Assembly (NCBI GenBank): GCA_018398995.1
Contig: CP073759.1
Span: 620,001-684,000, forward strand
Length of the DNA stretch: 64,000 nucleotides
Direction: 5' to 3'
Origin: Methylophilaceae bacterium
GTDB lineage: Bacteria; Pseudomonadota; Gammaproteobacteria; Burkholderiales; Methylophilaceae
In this document: in pieces, positions 16,951 to 26,088 of the stretch
How the letters are laid out: every line of letters begins with the position of its first letter
Numbering within the stretch: the first letter of the stretch is position 1
Translations under genes and position numbers: made by a program
The notes under the pieces: generated by a model
The model's input: only the letters and a program-made list of their open reading frames with translations
Told to the model about the DNA's origin: nothing
Database searches by the model: none

Positions 16951-18663
16951 TTATCCATTTAATTGCATCAATATATGCTGCTTAATCTCAGCTAAACTAA
17001 GATTTTCAGCCTCAGACTGTTGACGCGCCTTATATTCAACCTGCCCGTCAGCCAAGCCACGCTCACCCACCACAATGCGATGCGGAATACCCATCAAATC
17101 ACTCTCTGCAAACATTACACCTGGACGCTCGGCACGGTCATCCAACAATACATCAATACCTGCTTGTAATAAATCCTGATAAAGCTGGTTGGAAGCTTCT
17201 TTTACTGCGTCACTTTTATGCAAGCCAATCGGGCAAATAACCACAGCAAATGGTGCCATACTCAGTGGAAATATAATGCCTTTATCATCATTACCCTGCT
17301 CAATGGCCGCACCAACAATACGTGACACACCAATGCCATAGCAACCCATTTGCATCACTTGGCTTTTACCCTCCTCATCGAGATACGTTGCATTCATTGC
17401 TTGTGAATACTTAGCCCCTAGCTGAAAAATATGTCCGACCTCAATCCCGCGGCAAAGTGAAAGTTTACCTTTACCATCCGGGCTGGCATCTCCTTCAACT
17501 ACATTACGCACATCAGCAACAATCATTGGTTCGGGCAAATCACGTCCAAAATTAACGCCTGTTAAATGCATCTTAGGCTTATTCGCACCACAGACAAAAT
17601 CACTCATGATTGCCACTGTTTTATCAGCAATCAATTTCACATTTTCCGCCACGCCTACTGGTCCGATAAAGCCTGGCGGACAGTTCAGATGCATACGAAT
17701 CTCTTCTTCCGTTGCAAATCTAAAATCGTTTAAACCGGCAATTTTGGTTAATTTCACTTCGTTTAAATGATGATCGCCGCGTAACAATACCAAATAGAAT
17801 TGTTTATCTGCCATTAACGCAATGGCTTTTACTGTGCGTTCTACGCCAATCTCCAACAGTTTGGCTACTTCTTCACAAGCGGTTTGTTTAGGCGTGTCAA
17901 CTGTTTGCATGGGTTCAGTTGGTGTAGCACGTTCACCAATTGCAATGGCTTCCGCCAATTCCACATTAGCCGCATAATCGGAGTGTTCACAATACGCTAA
18001 TCCATCTTCGCCACTATCCGCTAATACATGAAACTCTTGTGAGCCATCGCCACCAATGGCACCAGAATCTGCTTTTACCGCACGAAACTTTAAGCCCAAG
18101 CGGGTAAAAATATTGCTATAGGCTTGATGCATTTGATTGTAGGTATGCACTAAGGATTCTTGGCTGGCATGAAAAGAATAAGCATCTTTCATCAAAAACT
18201 CACGTGCGCGCATCACACCAAAACGTGGGCGAATTTCATCACGGAATTTAGTTTGAATTTGATAAAAATTGAGCGGTAACTGTTTGTAACTATTGATTTC
18301 TTTTCGTGCAATATCGGTAATCACTTCTTCGTGGGTTGGGCCAAAACAAAACTCGCGCTCATGTCGATCTTGTATCTTTAACATCTGCGGGCCAAATACC
18401 GACCAACGTCCTGTTTCTTCCCATAACTCTCTGGGTTGCACCGCTGGCATTAGCAATTCCAATGCGCCGGCCTTATTCATTTCATCACGCACAATCGCTT
18501 CGACTTTGCGCAGGACGCGCAAGCCTAATGGCATCCAACTATATAAGCCACTGCCCAGTCTTTTGATTAAGCCTGCACGCACCATCAACTGATGGCTGAT
18601 TAGCTCCGCATCGGCTGGGGCTTCTTTTTGAGTCGAGATAAAAAATTGAGAGCTACGCATCAT
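16951..18663 (-). CDS. proS: Prolyl-tRNA synthetase, bacterial type
   Basis: ProS charges tRNA-Pro. The 570-residue protein has the bacterial architecture: class II catalytic core (motif 1 [18 protein letters not shown], motif 2 [26 protein letters not shown]), an inserted YbaK-like editing domain (about residues 230-390), motif 3 ([15 protein letters not shown]) and a C-terminal anticodon-binding domain ([21 protein letters not shown]). The leading ATG pair at 18663/18660 leaves a one-residue uncertainty. The downstream neighbour is the lytic transglycosylase gene. Confidence 0.97.
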   Translation of the reverse strand: MMRSSQFFISTQKEAPADAELISHQLMVRAGLIKRLGSGLYSWMPLGLRVLRKVEAIVRDEMNKAGALELLMPAVQPRELWEETGRWSVFGPQMLKIQDRHEREFCFGPTHEEVITDIARKEINSYKQLPLNFYQIQTKFRDEIRPRFGVMRAREFLMKDAYSFHASQESLVHTYNQMHQAYSNIFTRLGLKFRAVKADSGAIGGDGSQEFHVLADSGEDGLAYCEHSDYAANVELAEAIAIGERATPTEPMQTVDTPKQTACEEVAKLLEIGVERTVKAIALMADKQFYLVLLRGDHHLNEVKLTKIAGLNDFRFATEEEIRMHLNCPPGFIGPVGVAENVKLIADKTVAIMSDFVCGANKPKMHLTGVNFGRDLPEPMIVADVRNVVEGDASPDGKGKLSLCRGIEVGHIFQLGAKYSQAMNATYLDEEGKSQVMQMGCYGIGVSRIVGAAIEQGNDDKGIIFPLSMAPFAVVICPIGLHKSDAVKEASNQLYQDLLQAGIDVLLDDRAERPGVMFAESDLMGIPHRIVVGERGLADGQVEYKARQQSEAENLSLAEIKQHILMQLNG

Positions 18664-18776
18664 CTTGCCTATGGTTGAAAGTGGTGGATTTTAGCGCGAA
18701 ACATCGTTTAAGTCAGCTAATAGCTTACGCTTAGTCTGCTATTTAACCCGTTAAAACTGAGCATATGCTAGCAGCA

Positions 18777-19310
18777 CTATAAAATAAGTGGCTTATCTGG
18801 TAACTCATTTGTTTTACGCTGTATGGCTTTTTTACGATTATTTTTGATACTGTCTATGCCAAAGTGTTGTTCTAGCGCCTTACTTACTAACTGTAAGCCC
18901 TGCATCACGCCCTGCTCAAATTCGCCTCGCCGAAACATCACTTCCATTTCATGACAACTCATCTCCCATTGATCATAGCCAATATGCCGATCAATGCCCC
19001 GGTCTGCGACTATTTCAACATCGCGGTCAGCCAGCAACAAATAAATCAAAACCCCATTATTCTGTTCGGTATCCCATATATTGAGCAGCGAAAATAATTC
19101 AATAGCCCGATTTCTGGGCGTCTTTTTGGATAATATTTCATAAGGATGCAAACCCGCCTCCACCACAAAGCGAATTTCACCTGTGTGCTTGGACTCGCTA
19201 GCGGTAATTGCCGCTTCTATATGTTGCAAAGCTTGCGCAGAAAAATGCCTTTTTACCTGCCAAGGGTTGCTGAATAAATGTCTAAAAAATCGCATTGTAT
19301 GTGTAAACAT
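18777..19310 (-). CDS. TPM-domain protein, cytoplasmic or peripheral type
   Basis: A TPM (DUF477-like) domain spans most of the protein, with GEIRFVVEAGLHPYEIL, ELFSLLNIWDTEQNNGVLIYLLLADRDVEIVADRGID and a C-terminal FEQGVMQGLQLVSKALEQHF. There is no signal peptide; the N-terminus MRFFRHLFSNPWQVKRHF is basic. The start is decided by GGGGAG six bases before an ATG at 19310 that overlaps the upstream stop (TAATG), a translational-coupling arrangement. It is the third gene of lemA-TPM-TPM. TPM domains are suggested to help assembly or quality control of membrane complexes; the specific role here is unknown. Confidence 0.8.
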   Translation of the reverse strand: MFTHTMRFFRHLFSNPWQVKRHFSAQALQHIEAAITASESKHTGEIRFVVEAGLHPYEILSKKTPRNRAIELFSLLNIWDTEQNNGVLIYLLLADRDVEIVADRGIDRHIGYDQWEMSCHEMEVMFRRGEFEQGVMQGLQLVSKALEQHFGIDSIKNNRKKAIQRKTNELPDKPLIL

Positions 19311-20173
19311 TACCAACTCCCCGAAGCGCCACCGCCACCAAAACCGCCACCCATGCCGCCGCCAAAACCACCGCCTAGCCCACCGCCTAATCCACCGCCA
19401 AAACCACCACCCATTGGGTAGCCACCATAACCATTAACACCGCGATTGCCCATCATGATGGTAAAGAAAAAAGCAATGACACCTAGCACGCCAGCACCTA
19501 CGATTGATAGACCAACAAAGAAAACAATAGCGCCTACTAAGCCGCCATTTAATGCACTACCAAAAAATGTCCCAAATACAGCACGCAACATCATGCCTGA
19601 AATGAGTCCTCCAAATAACAACAGCGGCATCATGCCCTCTAATTGGTCAGTATTACCATGTTGCTTTGTTGGTGCAGGCAGTGGTTCACCATCAATCAAA
19701 CCGATTAATTGATTGGTTGCCGCATCAATGCCGCCAGCAAAGTCACCTTGCTTAAAATAAGGTGTCATTATTTCACTAACAATGCGCTTGGCGTATAAAT
19801 CCGTCACCGCACCTTCTAAGCCATAACCCACTTCAATCCGCATATTGCGATCATCTTTTGCAATCAAAACCAATATGCCATCGTCAATCATTTTACGGCC
19901 AACCTTCCATGCATCCACCACGCGAATGGCATATTGTTCAATGGCTTCTGGCTGTGTAGTTGGCACCAATAATACGGCTATTTGGCTGCCTTTCGTTTCT
20001 TGGTAATTGCTTAACTTTTCCGCAAGTTCAGATTGTTGAGAAGCGGATAATGTTTTGGTCAAATCTACTACATGCCCAGAAAATACGGGCACATCTACTA
20101 ACGCTGCTAGCGTCAATTGCGACGCAAACAGGAAAGCCGCTAATAAGGTTGATAAACCTGCTTTAAAAGACAA
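19310..20173 (-). CDS. TPM-domain membrane protein with Gly-rich tail (YgcG-like)
   Basis: The 287-residue protein has an N-terminal signal peptide (STLLAAFLFASQLTLAA). A periplasmic TPM domain follows (PVFSGHVVDLTKTLSASQQ, KGSQIAVLLVPTTQ, GILVLIAKDDRNMRIEVGYGLE), then two hydrophobic helices (about residues 180-235) and a tail of GGGFGGG-type repeats ending GGASGSW. This is the YgcG/TPM_phosphatase layout typically linked to lemA. The frame begins at TTG 20173 and no in-frame ATG precedes the signal peptide. A clear ribosome-binding site is lacking. It is coupled to the next TPM gene by a TAATG overlap. Confidence 0.85.
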   Translation of the reverse strand: MSFKAGLSTLLAAFLFASQLTLAALVDVPVFSGHVVDLTKTLSASQQSELAEKLSNYQETKGSQIAVLLVPTTQPEAIEQYAIRVVDAWKVGRKMIDDGILVLIAKDDRNMRIEVGYGLEGAVTDLYAKRIVSEIMTPYFKQGDFAGGIDAATNQLIGLIDGEPLPAPTKQHGNTDQLEGMMPLLLFGGLISGMMLRAVFGTFFGSALNGGLVGAIVFFVGLSIVGAGVLGVIAFFFTIMMGNRGVNGYGGYPMGGGFGGGLGGGLGGGFGGGMGGGFGGGGASGSW

Positions 20174-20196
20174 CGGTATTTGCCTATGCTTAACGA

Positions 20197-20784
20197 TTAA
20201 AACTCAACTTTAGGTGGCGCTGAAATGGTTGCTTCATTTTCAACCGTAAATGATGGCTTTGTTTCATAGCCCATCATCATTGCAGTTAAATTGGTTGGAA
20301 AGCTTCGCACCACTACGTTATAGTTTTTAATAGTCTGAATGAAGCGATTACGCGCAACGGTTACCCGATTTTCAGTACCTTCCAATTGCGCTTGCAAGTC
20401 TCTAAACCCTTGATCCGCTTTCAAATTAGGATAATTCTCAGCAACCAACATAAGACGTGATAGCGCACTGGTCATTTGCCCTTGCGCTGCTTGAAACTTA
20501 GCCATCGCGGCCGGGTCATTGAGCAACGCTGGCGTCATTTGGATACTGCCAACACTCGCACGTGCATTGGTCACATCGGTCAATACTTCTTTCTCATGGG
20601 CCGCATAACCTTTAACCGTACTCACCAAATTAGGTACTAAATCAGCGCGGCGCTGGTACTGATTCAGCACCTCAGCCCAACTGGCTTTCGCTTCTTCATC
20701 TAAGGCTTGAAACTGATTATAGCCACAACCCGATAGTGTCAACAAAGCCATCACTACCACACATTTCTGAAATAGGTTTTTCAT
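20197..20784 (-). CDS. lemA: LemA family lipoprotein-like protein
   Basis: The LemA family pattern is clear: after an N-terminal hydrophobic segment with a lipobox (LTLSGC) come YNQFQALDEEAKASWAEVLNQY, QRRADLVPNLVSTVKGYAAHEK, LMLVAENYPNLKADQGFRDLQ, LEGTENRVTVARNRFIQ and VRSFPTNLTAMMMGYETKPSF. The rest is a helical bundle. The first residues fit a lipoprotein, so it is probably anchored in the envelope. It is the leading gene of lemA-TPM-TPM. LemA proteins are of unknown biochemical function; their conserved pairing with TPM proteins suggests a shared membrane complex. Confidence 0.92.
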   Translation of the reverse strand: MKNLFQKCVVVMALLTLSGCGYNQFQALDEEAKASWAEVLNQYQRRADLVPNLVSTVKGYAAHEKEVLTDVTNARASVGSIQMTPALLNDPAAMAKFQAAQGQMTSALSRLMLVAENYPNLKADQGFRDLQAQLEGTENRVTVARNRFIQTIKNYNVVVRSFPTNLTAMMMGYETKPSFTVENEATISAPPKVEF

Positions 20785-20859
20785 GGTTTTCCTTCAAAAT
20801 AAGGGATGGTTAAACAAATGAACGCATTGCATACATCTATATTGTGCTTGTTGGAAGTA

Positions 20860-21402
20860 TTACAAGTGAGCCAGGGTCAATCTTGCTAAACACAAGTCTT
20901 CCCAAGCATTTGCTTTGTCCTTGACATGTTGCAACAAGTCATCTGGCGCATAAGTCACAATCACTGGCATTTCGTTTAACCTATGCACTGCGCCACGTAA
21001 TTTCACCAATGGTAAGTCAAGCGCTAATAGCTGTTGCGCCACCAATTCCCCCATCACTACCATCACCTTCGGCTTAAAATCTGCCATTGCTGTTAGTTGC
21101 GCTGCATTGATATCGTGCCCAATTTTCACCGCAATTGCTTTTAACATATTTTGGAGTAGCGTTTCTGCTTCGTCTTGATGCTGCTGTTTTAGTGCAAACA
21201 ACCATTGACCATCTTCACTTACAATGAGCCTACATGTCAAACCTCGCGATACATGCGGTTCAGCTTGATGGTCTTGACGCGCCTGCTCAATCAATGGCGC
21301 TGAGGGCAAAATCTCTGTTTTTTTATCTGTGACAGGCGGATTACGCAATTGCCACACTGGCAATAATTCCAATTCACGTAAGATATCTTCACGGTTCATC
21401 AT
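20860..21402 (-). CDS. Degenerate uracil-DNA-glycosylase-fold protein, possibly HolD (Pol III psi)
   Basis: The C-terminal half resembles a type 4 uracil-DNA glycosylase: FKPKVMVVMGELVAQQLLAL, LVKLRGAVHRLNEMPVIVTY and KANAWEDLCLARLTL. The catalytic GEAPG motif and the four Fe-S cysteines are absent, and the HPS motif reads APD, so it cannot be an active glycosylase of that type. The N-terminus (REDILRELELLPVWQLRNP) resembles the start of HolD, and its place after rimI matches E. coli holD. I therefore favour a polymerase III psi-like role, as an inference. ATGA overlap couples it to rimI. Confidence 0.6.
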   Translation of the reverse strand: MMNREDILRELELLPVWQLRNPPVTDKKTEILPSAPLIEQARQDHQAEPHVSRGLTCRLIVSEDGQWLFALKQQHQDEAETLLQNMLKAIAVKIGHDINAAQLTAMADFKPKVMVVMGELVAQQLLALDLPLVKLRGAVHRLNEMPVIVTYAPDDLLQHVKDKANAWEDLCLARLTLAHL

Positions 21403-21860
21403 AATACCAATCCCATTAAAACGGCATCTTCTCGCCCTTTTTTGGCAGGATAATAGCCACGGCGTATACTCATTTCAACAAAGCCAACGTCTTCGTACAA
21501 AGTAATCGCGGCAATATTGCTCGCTCTTACTTCTAAAAACATGTTCAATGTATCAAGCGCTCGCGCACGGTCTATCATATGTGTTAACAGCATGCGACCT
21601 AAACCTTGCTGTTGATGCGGTTTAGCGACACTAATATTGAGTAAATGCGCTTCATCTAACACAATCATCATCAATGCATAGCCAACGACTTCGTCCTGTT
21701 GCGTCAACACCCAAGCGTCATGACGCGATTTCAGCGAATCATTAAAGTTGCCGCGCGTCCATGGATGAGAATAAATTGTTGGCTCAATATGCATCACGGC
21801 ATCTAAATCAACCTCTTGCATCAACCTAAATGCATAGTTTGGTTTTAATACAGCACTCAT
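21399..21860 (-). CDS. rimI: Ribosomal protein S18 N-acetyltransferase
   Basis: RimI acetylates the N-terminal alanine of ribosomal protein S18. The 153-residue GNAT protein has the characteristic acetyl-CoA loop VAKPHQQQGLGRMLLTHMID, the preceding strand EAHLLNISV, and the region VRASNIAAITLYEDVGFVEMSIRRGYYP typical of RimI. It overlaps tsaB and the HolD-like gene by 4 bp at each side (ATGA), so all three are translated together. A specific substrate other than S18 cannot be excluded. Confidence 0.93.
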   Translation of the reverse strand: MSAVLKPNYAFRLMQEVDLDAVMHIEPTIYSHPWTRGNFNDSLKSRHDAWVLTQQDEVVGYALMMIVLDEAHLLNISVAKPHQQQGLGRMLLTHMIDRARALDTLNMFLEVRASNIAAITLYEDVGFVEMSIRRGYYPAKKGREDAVLMGLVL

Positions 21861-22546
21861 AATCGCAAACCTTGCTCACGCTCTTTTGATGTTAATGCAA
21901 CCCGGTTACGGATGTAAATCGGTTTCGCTTCGCTGGCGCAAACCGCCTCACCACGTGCAAATATTGGCAAAGCCAAGCGCAAAATCGCCTCTGCTTTTGG
22001 TGTCATTTCGGGCAAGGTGTTTACCAGCTGTTGTTGATATTGCTCTCGCAAACTTTCGCCATATACTTTCCAAGCAGTGCCCACGCCAACCCAATCACCA
22101 CCTTCAACTGCAGGCACTTGTTGTGGTTTATAAACACCAGCCGCCTGCACTTCACACCACTCGCCATCTTCACGTATATAGACGGCATGATACACCTCTG
22201 CCATCCGCGCATCCGATGCCGCAATTACGCGTTCAGCACCGCTGGCTTCGGCCAATGCCATTAAAACATTCACACCAACGACAGGCAGATTGGCGCCAAA
22301 AGCCAAGCCCTGCGCCACTCCACACGCAATGCGCACACCAGTAAACGAGCCGGGGCCTGCACCAAAAGCAATGCCATCTAAATCGCTTAAATTTAACTTT
22401 GCTTTATCCAATAGCAATTGAATCTGCGGCAAAATCAATTGAGAAGCAGCTTGCCCTGCTTGAATATCAACTGTTTCAAGCTGTTCATCTATTTGTAAAG
22501 CAATCGACAACAATGCAGTCGAGGCATCAAAAGCCAATAATTTCAT
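21857..22546 (-). CDS. tsaB: tRNA threonylcarbamoyladenosine biosynthesis protein TsaB
   Basis: TsaB pairs with TsaD and TsaE to form t6A37 in tRNAs that read ANN codons. The 229-residue protein has the ASKHA fold signatures MKLLAFDASTALLSIALQ, LDGIAFGAGPGSFTGVRIACGVAQGLAFG and AASDARMAEVYHAVY. No canonical ATP-binding metal motif is expected, because TsaB lacks it in the family. It is upstream of rimI with a 4-bp overlap, a conserved pairing. Confidence 0.95.
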   Translation of the reverse strand: MKLLAFDASTALLSIALQIDEQLETVDIQAGQAASQLILPQIQLLLDKAKLNLSDLDGIAFGAGPGSFTGVRIACGVAQGLAFGANLPVVGVNVLMALAEASGAERVIAASDARMAEVYHAVYIREDGEWCEVQAAGVYKPQQVPAVEGGDWVGVGTAWKVYGESLREQYQQQLVNTLPEMTPKAEAILRLALPIFARGEAVCASEAKPIYIRNRVALTSKEREQGLRL

Positions 22547-22594
22547 AGGTATTATTTTGACATTAAAACGGCATATCCGCTCTAAATAATCACT

Positions 22595-22993
22595 TCACTC
22601 ATCAGCAATACGTCCTCGCAATGCTTTCACACGCCCACGCTGCGTTTTACTTTCTAATCGACGCTTCTGAGAACCATTAGTTGGCCGGGTCAAATATCGG
22701 GTTGGATGCACATGATTGGCCGCATTCACAATCGCATGTAAGCGCTTAATCGCTTCTTTTTTATTCGCCTCTTGCGTGCGAAATTGTTGTGCTTTAATGA
22801 TGAGCACACCTGCAGACGTAATACGCTTATCTTTGCTACTCAATAGCCTTGCTTTTAAGGTATCGCTTAAACTGGAAGCAACAATATCAAACCGCAAATG
22901 AATCGCACTCGACACTTTATTGACATTCTGTCCACCAGCACCTTGCGCACGTACGGCAGTTAAAACATAGTCTGCTTCACCAATTTGCAACAT
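22595..22993 (-). CDS. arfB: Peptidyl-tRNA hydrolase ArfB (YaeJ)
   Basis: ArfB rescues ribosomes stalled on mRNAs without a stop codon by hydrolysing peptidyl-tRNA. The 132-residue protein has the GGQ motif (G20-G21-Q22) in RAQGAGGQNVNKVSSAIHLRFD and a basic C-terminal tail (RPTNGSQKRRLESKTQRGRVKALRGR) that in the family occupies the mRNA entry channel. It starts 2 bp after the dinG stop. The dinG-arfB-tsaB run appears to be one transcript. Confidence 0.93.
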   Translation of the reverse strand: MLQIGEADYVLTAVRAQGAGGQNVNKVSSAIHLRFDIVASSLSDTLKARLLSSKDKRITSAGVLIIKAQQFRTQEANKKEAIKRLHAIVNAANHVHPTRYLTRPTNGSQKRRLESKTQRGRVKALRGRIADE

Positions 22994-22995
22994 CG

Positions 22996-24948
22996 CTAAC
23001 GCTGCGCCTCATTAAAAAATGCTTCCACTTCTGCCAATACTTTTGTTCTTTTAAAAGGCGGCAAACTTTGCCAAATCCGTTTGCCATATGATTTAGTAAT
23101 GAGTCGCGGATCGCAAATCATTAATACGCCTCTATCGGTTTCATCTCGGATTAAGCGGCCTGCGCCTTGTTTTAATGTGATGACAGAGTAGGGCAATTGG
23201 TATTCCATAAAAGCATTTTTGCCTTCTGTATTTAGCTTATCTATGCGCGCGGATAAGACTGGGTCATCCGGCGGGGCAAATGGTAGTTTGTCGATAATAA
23301 CCACACTTAAGGCTTCACCACGCACATCCACACCCTCCCAAAAACTTTGCGAGCCGACAAGCACGGCATTGCCATGCGCACGGAATCGATCCAATAATTC
23401 TGTGCGCGTGCTGTCGCCCTGCAATAACAAAGGATATTCCATCCCGTTGTTAGCAAACGATTCTTTTAGTAATGCATAGATTTCTCGCATGGCACGTAAC
23501 GATGTACATAGCATAAATGCACGGCCCTGGCTGGCTTGTATCACAGGCAATGCCGCCTCCGCAACCGCCGTTATATAATTTGGGCTATTCGGGTCGGGCA
23601 TATTGGCAGGCGCATAGAGCAACGCCTGTTGCGCGTAATCGAATGGACTTTGCAAGTATAAAGTTTCTGCCTGCAATAACCCCATTTGCGCTTGATAGTG
23701 ACTAAAATCACTTTTTACTGCCAAAGTGGCAGAGGTAAAAATCCAGGTACGTGGCTCGGCATTGAGTTGTTTACCAAAGCCATCAGCGATACTGAGGGGT
23801 GTGGCATGCAATTGCACTGATTGGGTAAATACTTCCACCCAACGCACTAAATTGCTATTTTCTGCTGTGTGCCAACGTTTCAATTGTATGAATAACGCTT
23901 CGCCACGTTGCCAACATTTTTCGAGCATTGGGTCACGTGCCGCTTGACTCTCTAACACCTTTGTTAACGAAACCAATTGTGTTTGCATCTGATTGTAAGC
24001 ATCTTCGAATCCTTTCAACGCTAACGCTTTTTGGACAGGCATGCGCGCGCCTTCATAAGCAAAGATTAACCTAAAATCTTTGACCGCTTTTTCGAGTGGC
24101 GGCACAGCTTCACTCAAAGCAATACAATCTTTTGCTAAAGTAAGGTACGCTGAAGTGCTGTCGCGACATAATTCTAATAACTGATTAGTTGATACATCTT
24201 CGCCAAAAAACAAACCTGCAACTTCTGGCAATTGATGTGCCTCATCAAATATGACAGTATTGGCGCTAGGCAACAATTCAGCTACCCCTTCATCGCGCAA
24301 CATCACATCAGCAAAAAATAAATGGTGATTGACCACCACCACATCAGCAGCCAATGCCTTTTTACGCGCTTCCATGACAAAACAATCTTTGTAAAAACCG
24401 CATTCTTGACCTAGGCAATTCTCACGGGTAGAGGTGACATTAGACCAAACTGTTGCGTTTTCTGGCACTGCAACCAATTCGCTTTTATCGCCCGTTTTAC
24501 TATGTTCAGCAAAGCTTTTAATCAAGTGTATATATTTAGCATCTTCTCGCGAAGCAAATCGTCCATCTTGCTCTGCGCGCTCCAAATGATAATGACACAC
24601 ATAATTAGCCCGCCCTTTTAGCATGCTGACTGTGACTGGCACTTTGAGTGCATCGCGCACATTGGGTAAATCTCGATTAAACAATTGATCTTGCAAGGTT
24701 TTAGTACCGGTGGAAATAATTACTTTACCGCCAGAAAGTAAGGCAGGCACCAAATAAGCAAACGTTTTGCCAGTACCAGTTCCCGCTTCGGCGACCAGCT
24801 GTTTGTTTTGTGCGATGGCATCGGCAATCGCTTCTGCCATTGTTAACTGCTCAGCGCGCTCAGAATATCCGTTAATTGCCTTAGCCAACGGCCCTTGCGT
24901 AGCAAAAATATGGCTCAATACTGTATTGTGGTTGGCTTGCTCAGACAT
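22996..24948 (-). CDS. DinG/YoaA-family ATP-dependent helicase
   Basis: Superfamily 2 XPD-like 5'-3' DNA helicase. Visible motifs are Walker A AEAGTGTGKTFAYLVPALL, DEAH box VIFDEAHQLPEVAG, motif III-like WIFTSATLA, motif V VLVGSQSFWEGVDV and motif VI-like LKQGAGRLIRDETDRGVL. A cysteine set (NYVCHYH, ENCLGQECGFYKDC) marks the Fe-S cluster that YoaA-type enzymes carry. The frame runs to 25005, but MSEQANHNTV at 24948 is the more natural start. It would act in DNA repair at forks. It heads the arfB-tsaB-rimI group. Confidence 0.9.
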   Translation of the reverse strand: MSEQANHNTVLSHIFATQGPLAKAINGYSERAEQLTMAEAIADAIAQNKQLVAEAGTGTGKTFAYLVPALLSGGKVIISTGTKTLQDQLFNRDLPNVRDALKVPVTVSMLKGRANYVCHYHLERAEQDGRFASREDAKYIHLIKSFAEHSKTGDKSELVAVPENATVWSNVTSTRENCLGQECGFYKDCFVMEARKKALAADVVVVNHHLFFADVMLRDEGVAELLPSANTVIFDEAHQLPEVAGLFFGEDVSTNQLLELCRDSTSAYLTLAKDCIALSEAVPPLEKAVKDFRLIFAYEGARMPVQKALALKGFEDAYNQMQTQLVSLTKVLESQAARDPMLEKCWQRGEALFIQLKRWHTAENSNLVRWVEVFTQSVQLHATPLSIADGFGKQLNAEPRTWIFTSATLAVKSDFSHYQAQMGLLQAETLYLQSPFDYAQQALLYAPANMPDPNSPNYITAVAEAALPVIQASQGRAFMLCTSLRAMREIYALLKESFANNGMEYPLLLQGDSTRTELLDRFRAHGNAVLVGSQSFWEGVDVRGEALSVVIIDKLPFAPPDDPVLSARIDKLNTEGKNAFMEYQLPYSVITLKQGAGRLIRDETDRGVLMICDPRLITKSYGKRIWQSLPPFKRTKVLAEVEAFFNEAQR

Positions 24949-25120
24949 ATCGTCAATTATCCCATGAATCGACTTTGATGCACGCAATGCAACAAATTGA
25001 ATCAAATTAATCTCTTGATGGCTGGATGTCTTAAATAAGGTGCGACGGCTACTGGATTTTGGTTAAATTAAGGTATCATTACTGTGCTAACAAAAAAGGC
25101 ACAAGCTTTAAGTGAATACG

Positions 25121-25651
25121 ATGAAACGCTTTATTTTTTATATTTTTTTGACTGTAAGTTTGGCGCCACCAAACCTCGTCTTCGCTAATTTCAGTACAAA
25201 AAACATAGAAGGCGTTACGCTCACTTTTTTTGATGATGACAACTCAATTGGCGCCACGCAAACCCTATCGCAAAATGTACTCATACAGGCAATGAGCCTA
25301 GAAGGTAGCCGATATAAACTCGGCGGCAACTCACCTGAGACAGGATTTGACTGCAGCGGATTTGTAAACTACGTGTTCAATCAAGCAGCAAATGTCGAAT
25401 TACCGCGCACGACAGGCGGCTTGAGCAGAGTTGGTCAGTCGGTAGCGCCAAATGAATTACAACCGGGTGATTTGGTTTTTTTCAATACAAGAAGCAGCGC
25501 CTATTCCCATGTTGGGATTTACATCGGTGATGGTGATTTTATTCACGCACCACGTGCAGGTAAAACAGTCACTATTGAAAATATGGCATCAGGTTATTGG
25601 CAACAGCACTTTAATGGCGCTAAACGCATAGACGCAATTGCAGCAAAGTAA
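25121..25651 (+). CDS. Secreted NlpC/P60 cell-wall endopeptidase
   Basis: NlpC/P60 cysteine peptidases cleave peptide bridges in peptidoglycan. From the ATG at 25121 the protein has a signal peptide (MKRFIFYIFLTVSLAPPNLVFA). The catalytic domain follows, with GFDCSGFVNYVFN (Cys nucleophile about residue 78), LQPGDLVFFN, YSHVGIYIGDGDFIHAP (His about 130 and a second His about 142) and the final HFNGAKRI. The frame also includes a GTG three codons upstream. It is divergent from dinG and convergent with the SelW-like gene. Confidence 0.92.
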   Translation: MKRFIFYIFLTVSLAPPNLVFANFSTKNIEGVTLTFFDDDNSIGATQTLSQNVLIQAMSLEGSRYKLGGNSPETGFDCSGFVNYVFNQAANVELPRTTGGLSRVGQSVAPNELQPGDLVFFNTRSSAYSHVGIYIGDGDFIHAPRAGKTVTIENMASGYWQQHFNGAKRIDAIAAK

Positions 25652-25660
25652 AGATATCCA

Positions 25661-25951
25661 TTATGAATCAGATCGTTTATCACTGTGGCCTAAGTCACGT
25701 TCTGGATCAACATTATCTCGTATCAGTTGCTTCAGCTCTTTTGACTCAGGAAAGCGTCCAGCCACTTTTCTATCAAACAACACCATCGCATTCAACCTCA
25801 CGATAAAATTACCGCCGGTGCCAGGTACCAAAGCAACCGCTTGCAAATCCGCTTCAAACGTTGTCAACAGTTCCTGCGCTATCCAAGCGGCTCTTAATAA
25901 CCATCGACATTGGGTACAGTATTCAATCTCAACATAATATCTATGATTCAC
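25661..25951 (-). CDS. SelW/Rdx-family thioredoxin-like protein (Cys form)
   Basis: The 96-residue protein has a C12-TQ-C15 redox motif (CxxC where selenoproteins carry CxxU) and the Rdx fold pattern LVPGTGGNFIVRLN, LFDRKVAGRFPESKELKQLIRD and the terminal DPERDLGHSD typical of bacterial SelW-like proteins. The start is a GTG with AGGAG six bases upstream, so the GTG is well supported. The cellular role of these proteins is unknown, although thiol redox is implied. Confidence 0.85.
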   Translation of the reverse strand: MNHRYYVEIEYCTQCRWLLRAAWIAQELLTTFEADLQAVALVPGTGGNFIVRLNAMVLFDRKVAGRFPESKELKQLIRDNVDPERDLGHSDKRSDS

Positions 25952-26088
25952 TACATTCTCCTGTTAACCGTTTTTTGCAATCAAGCGATATAATGTATTT
26001 AAATTAACGGGAAAATGAAACTATTATATTATTCAGTATTCTTATACACTGATCATTATAAATTTCATCTTAATAACAAAGGCAATAC

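Noticed and set aside
25638-25937. 99-residue plus-strand frame
   Set aside because: It is antisense to the SelW-like gene, which has a good GTG start and family motifs.
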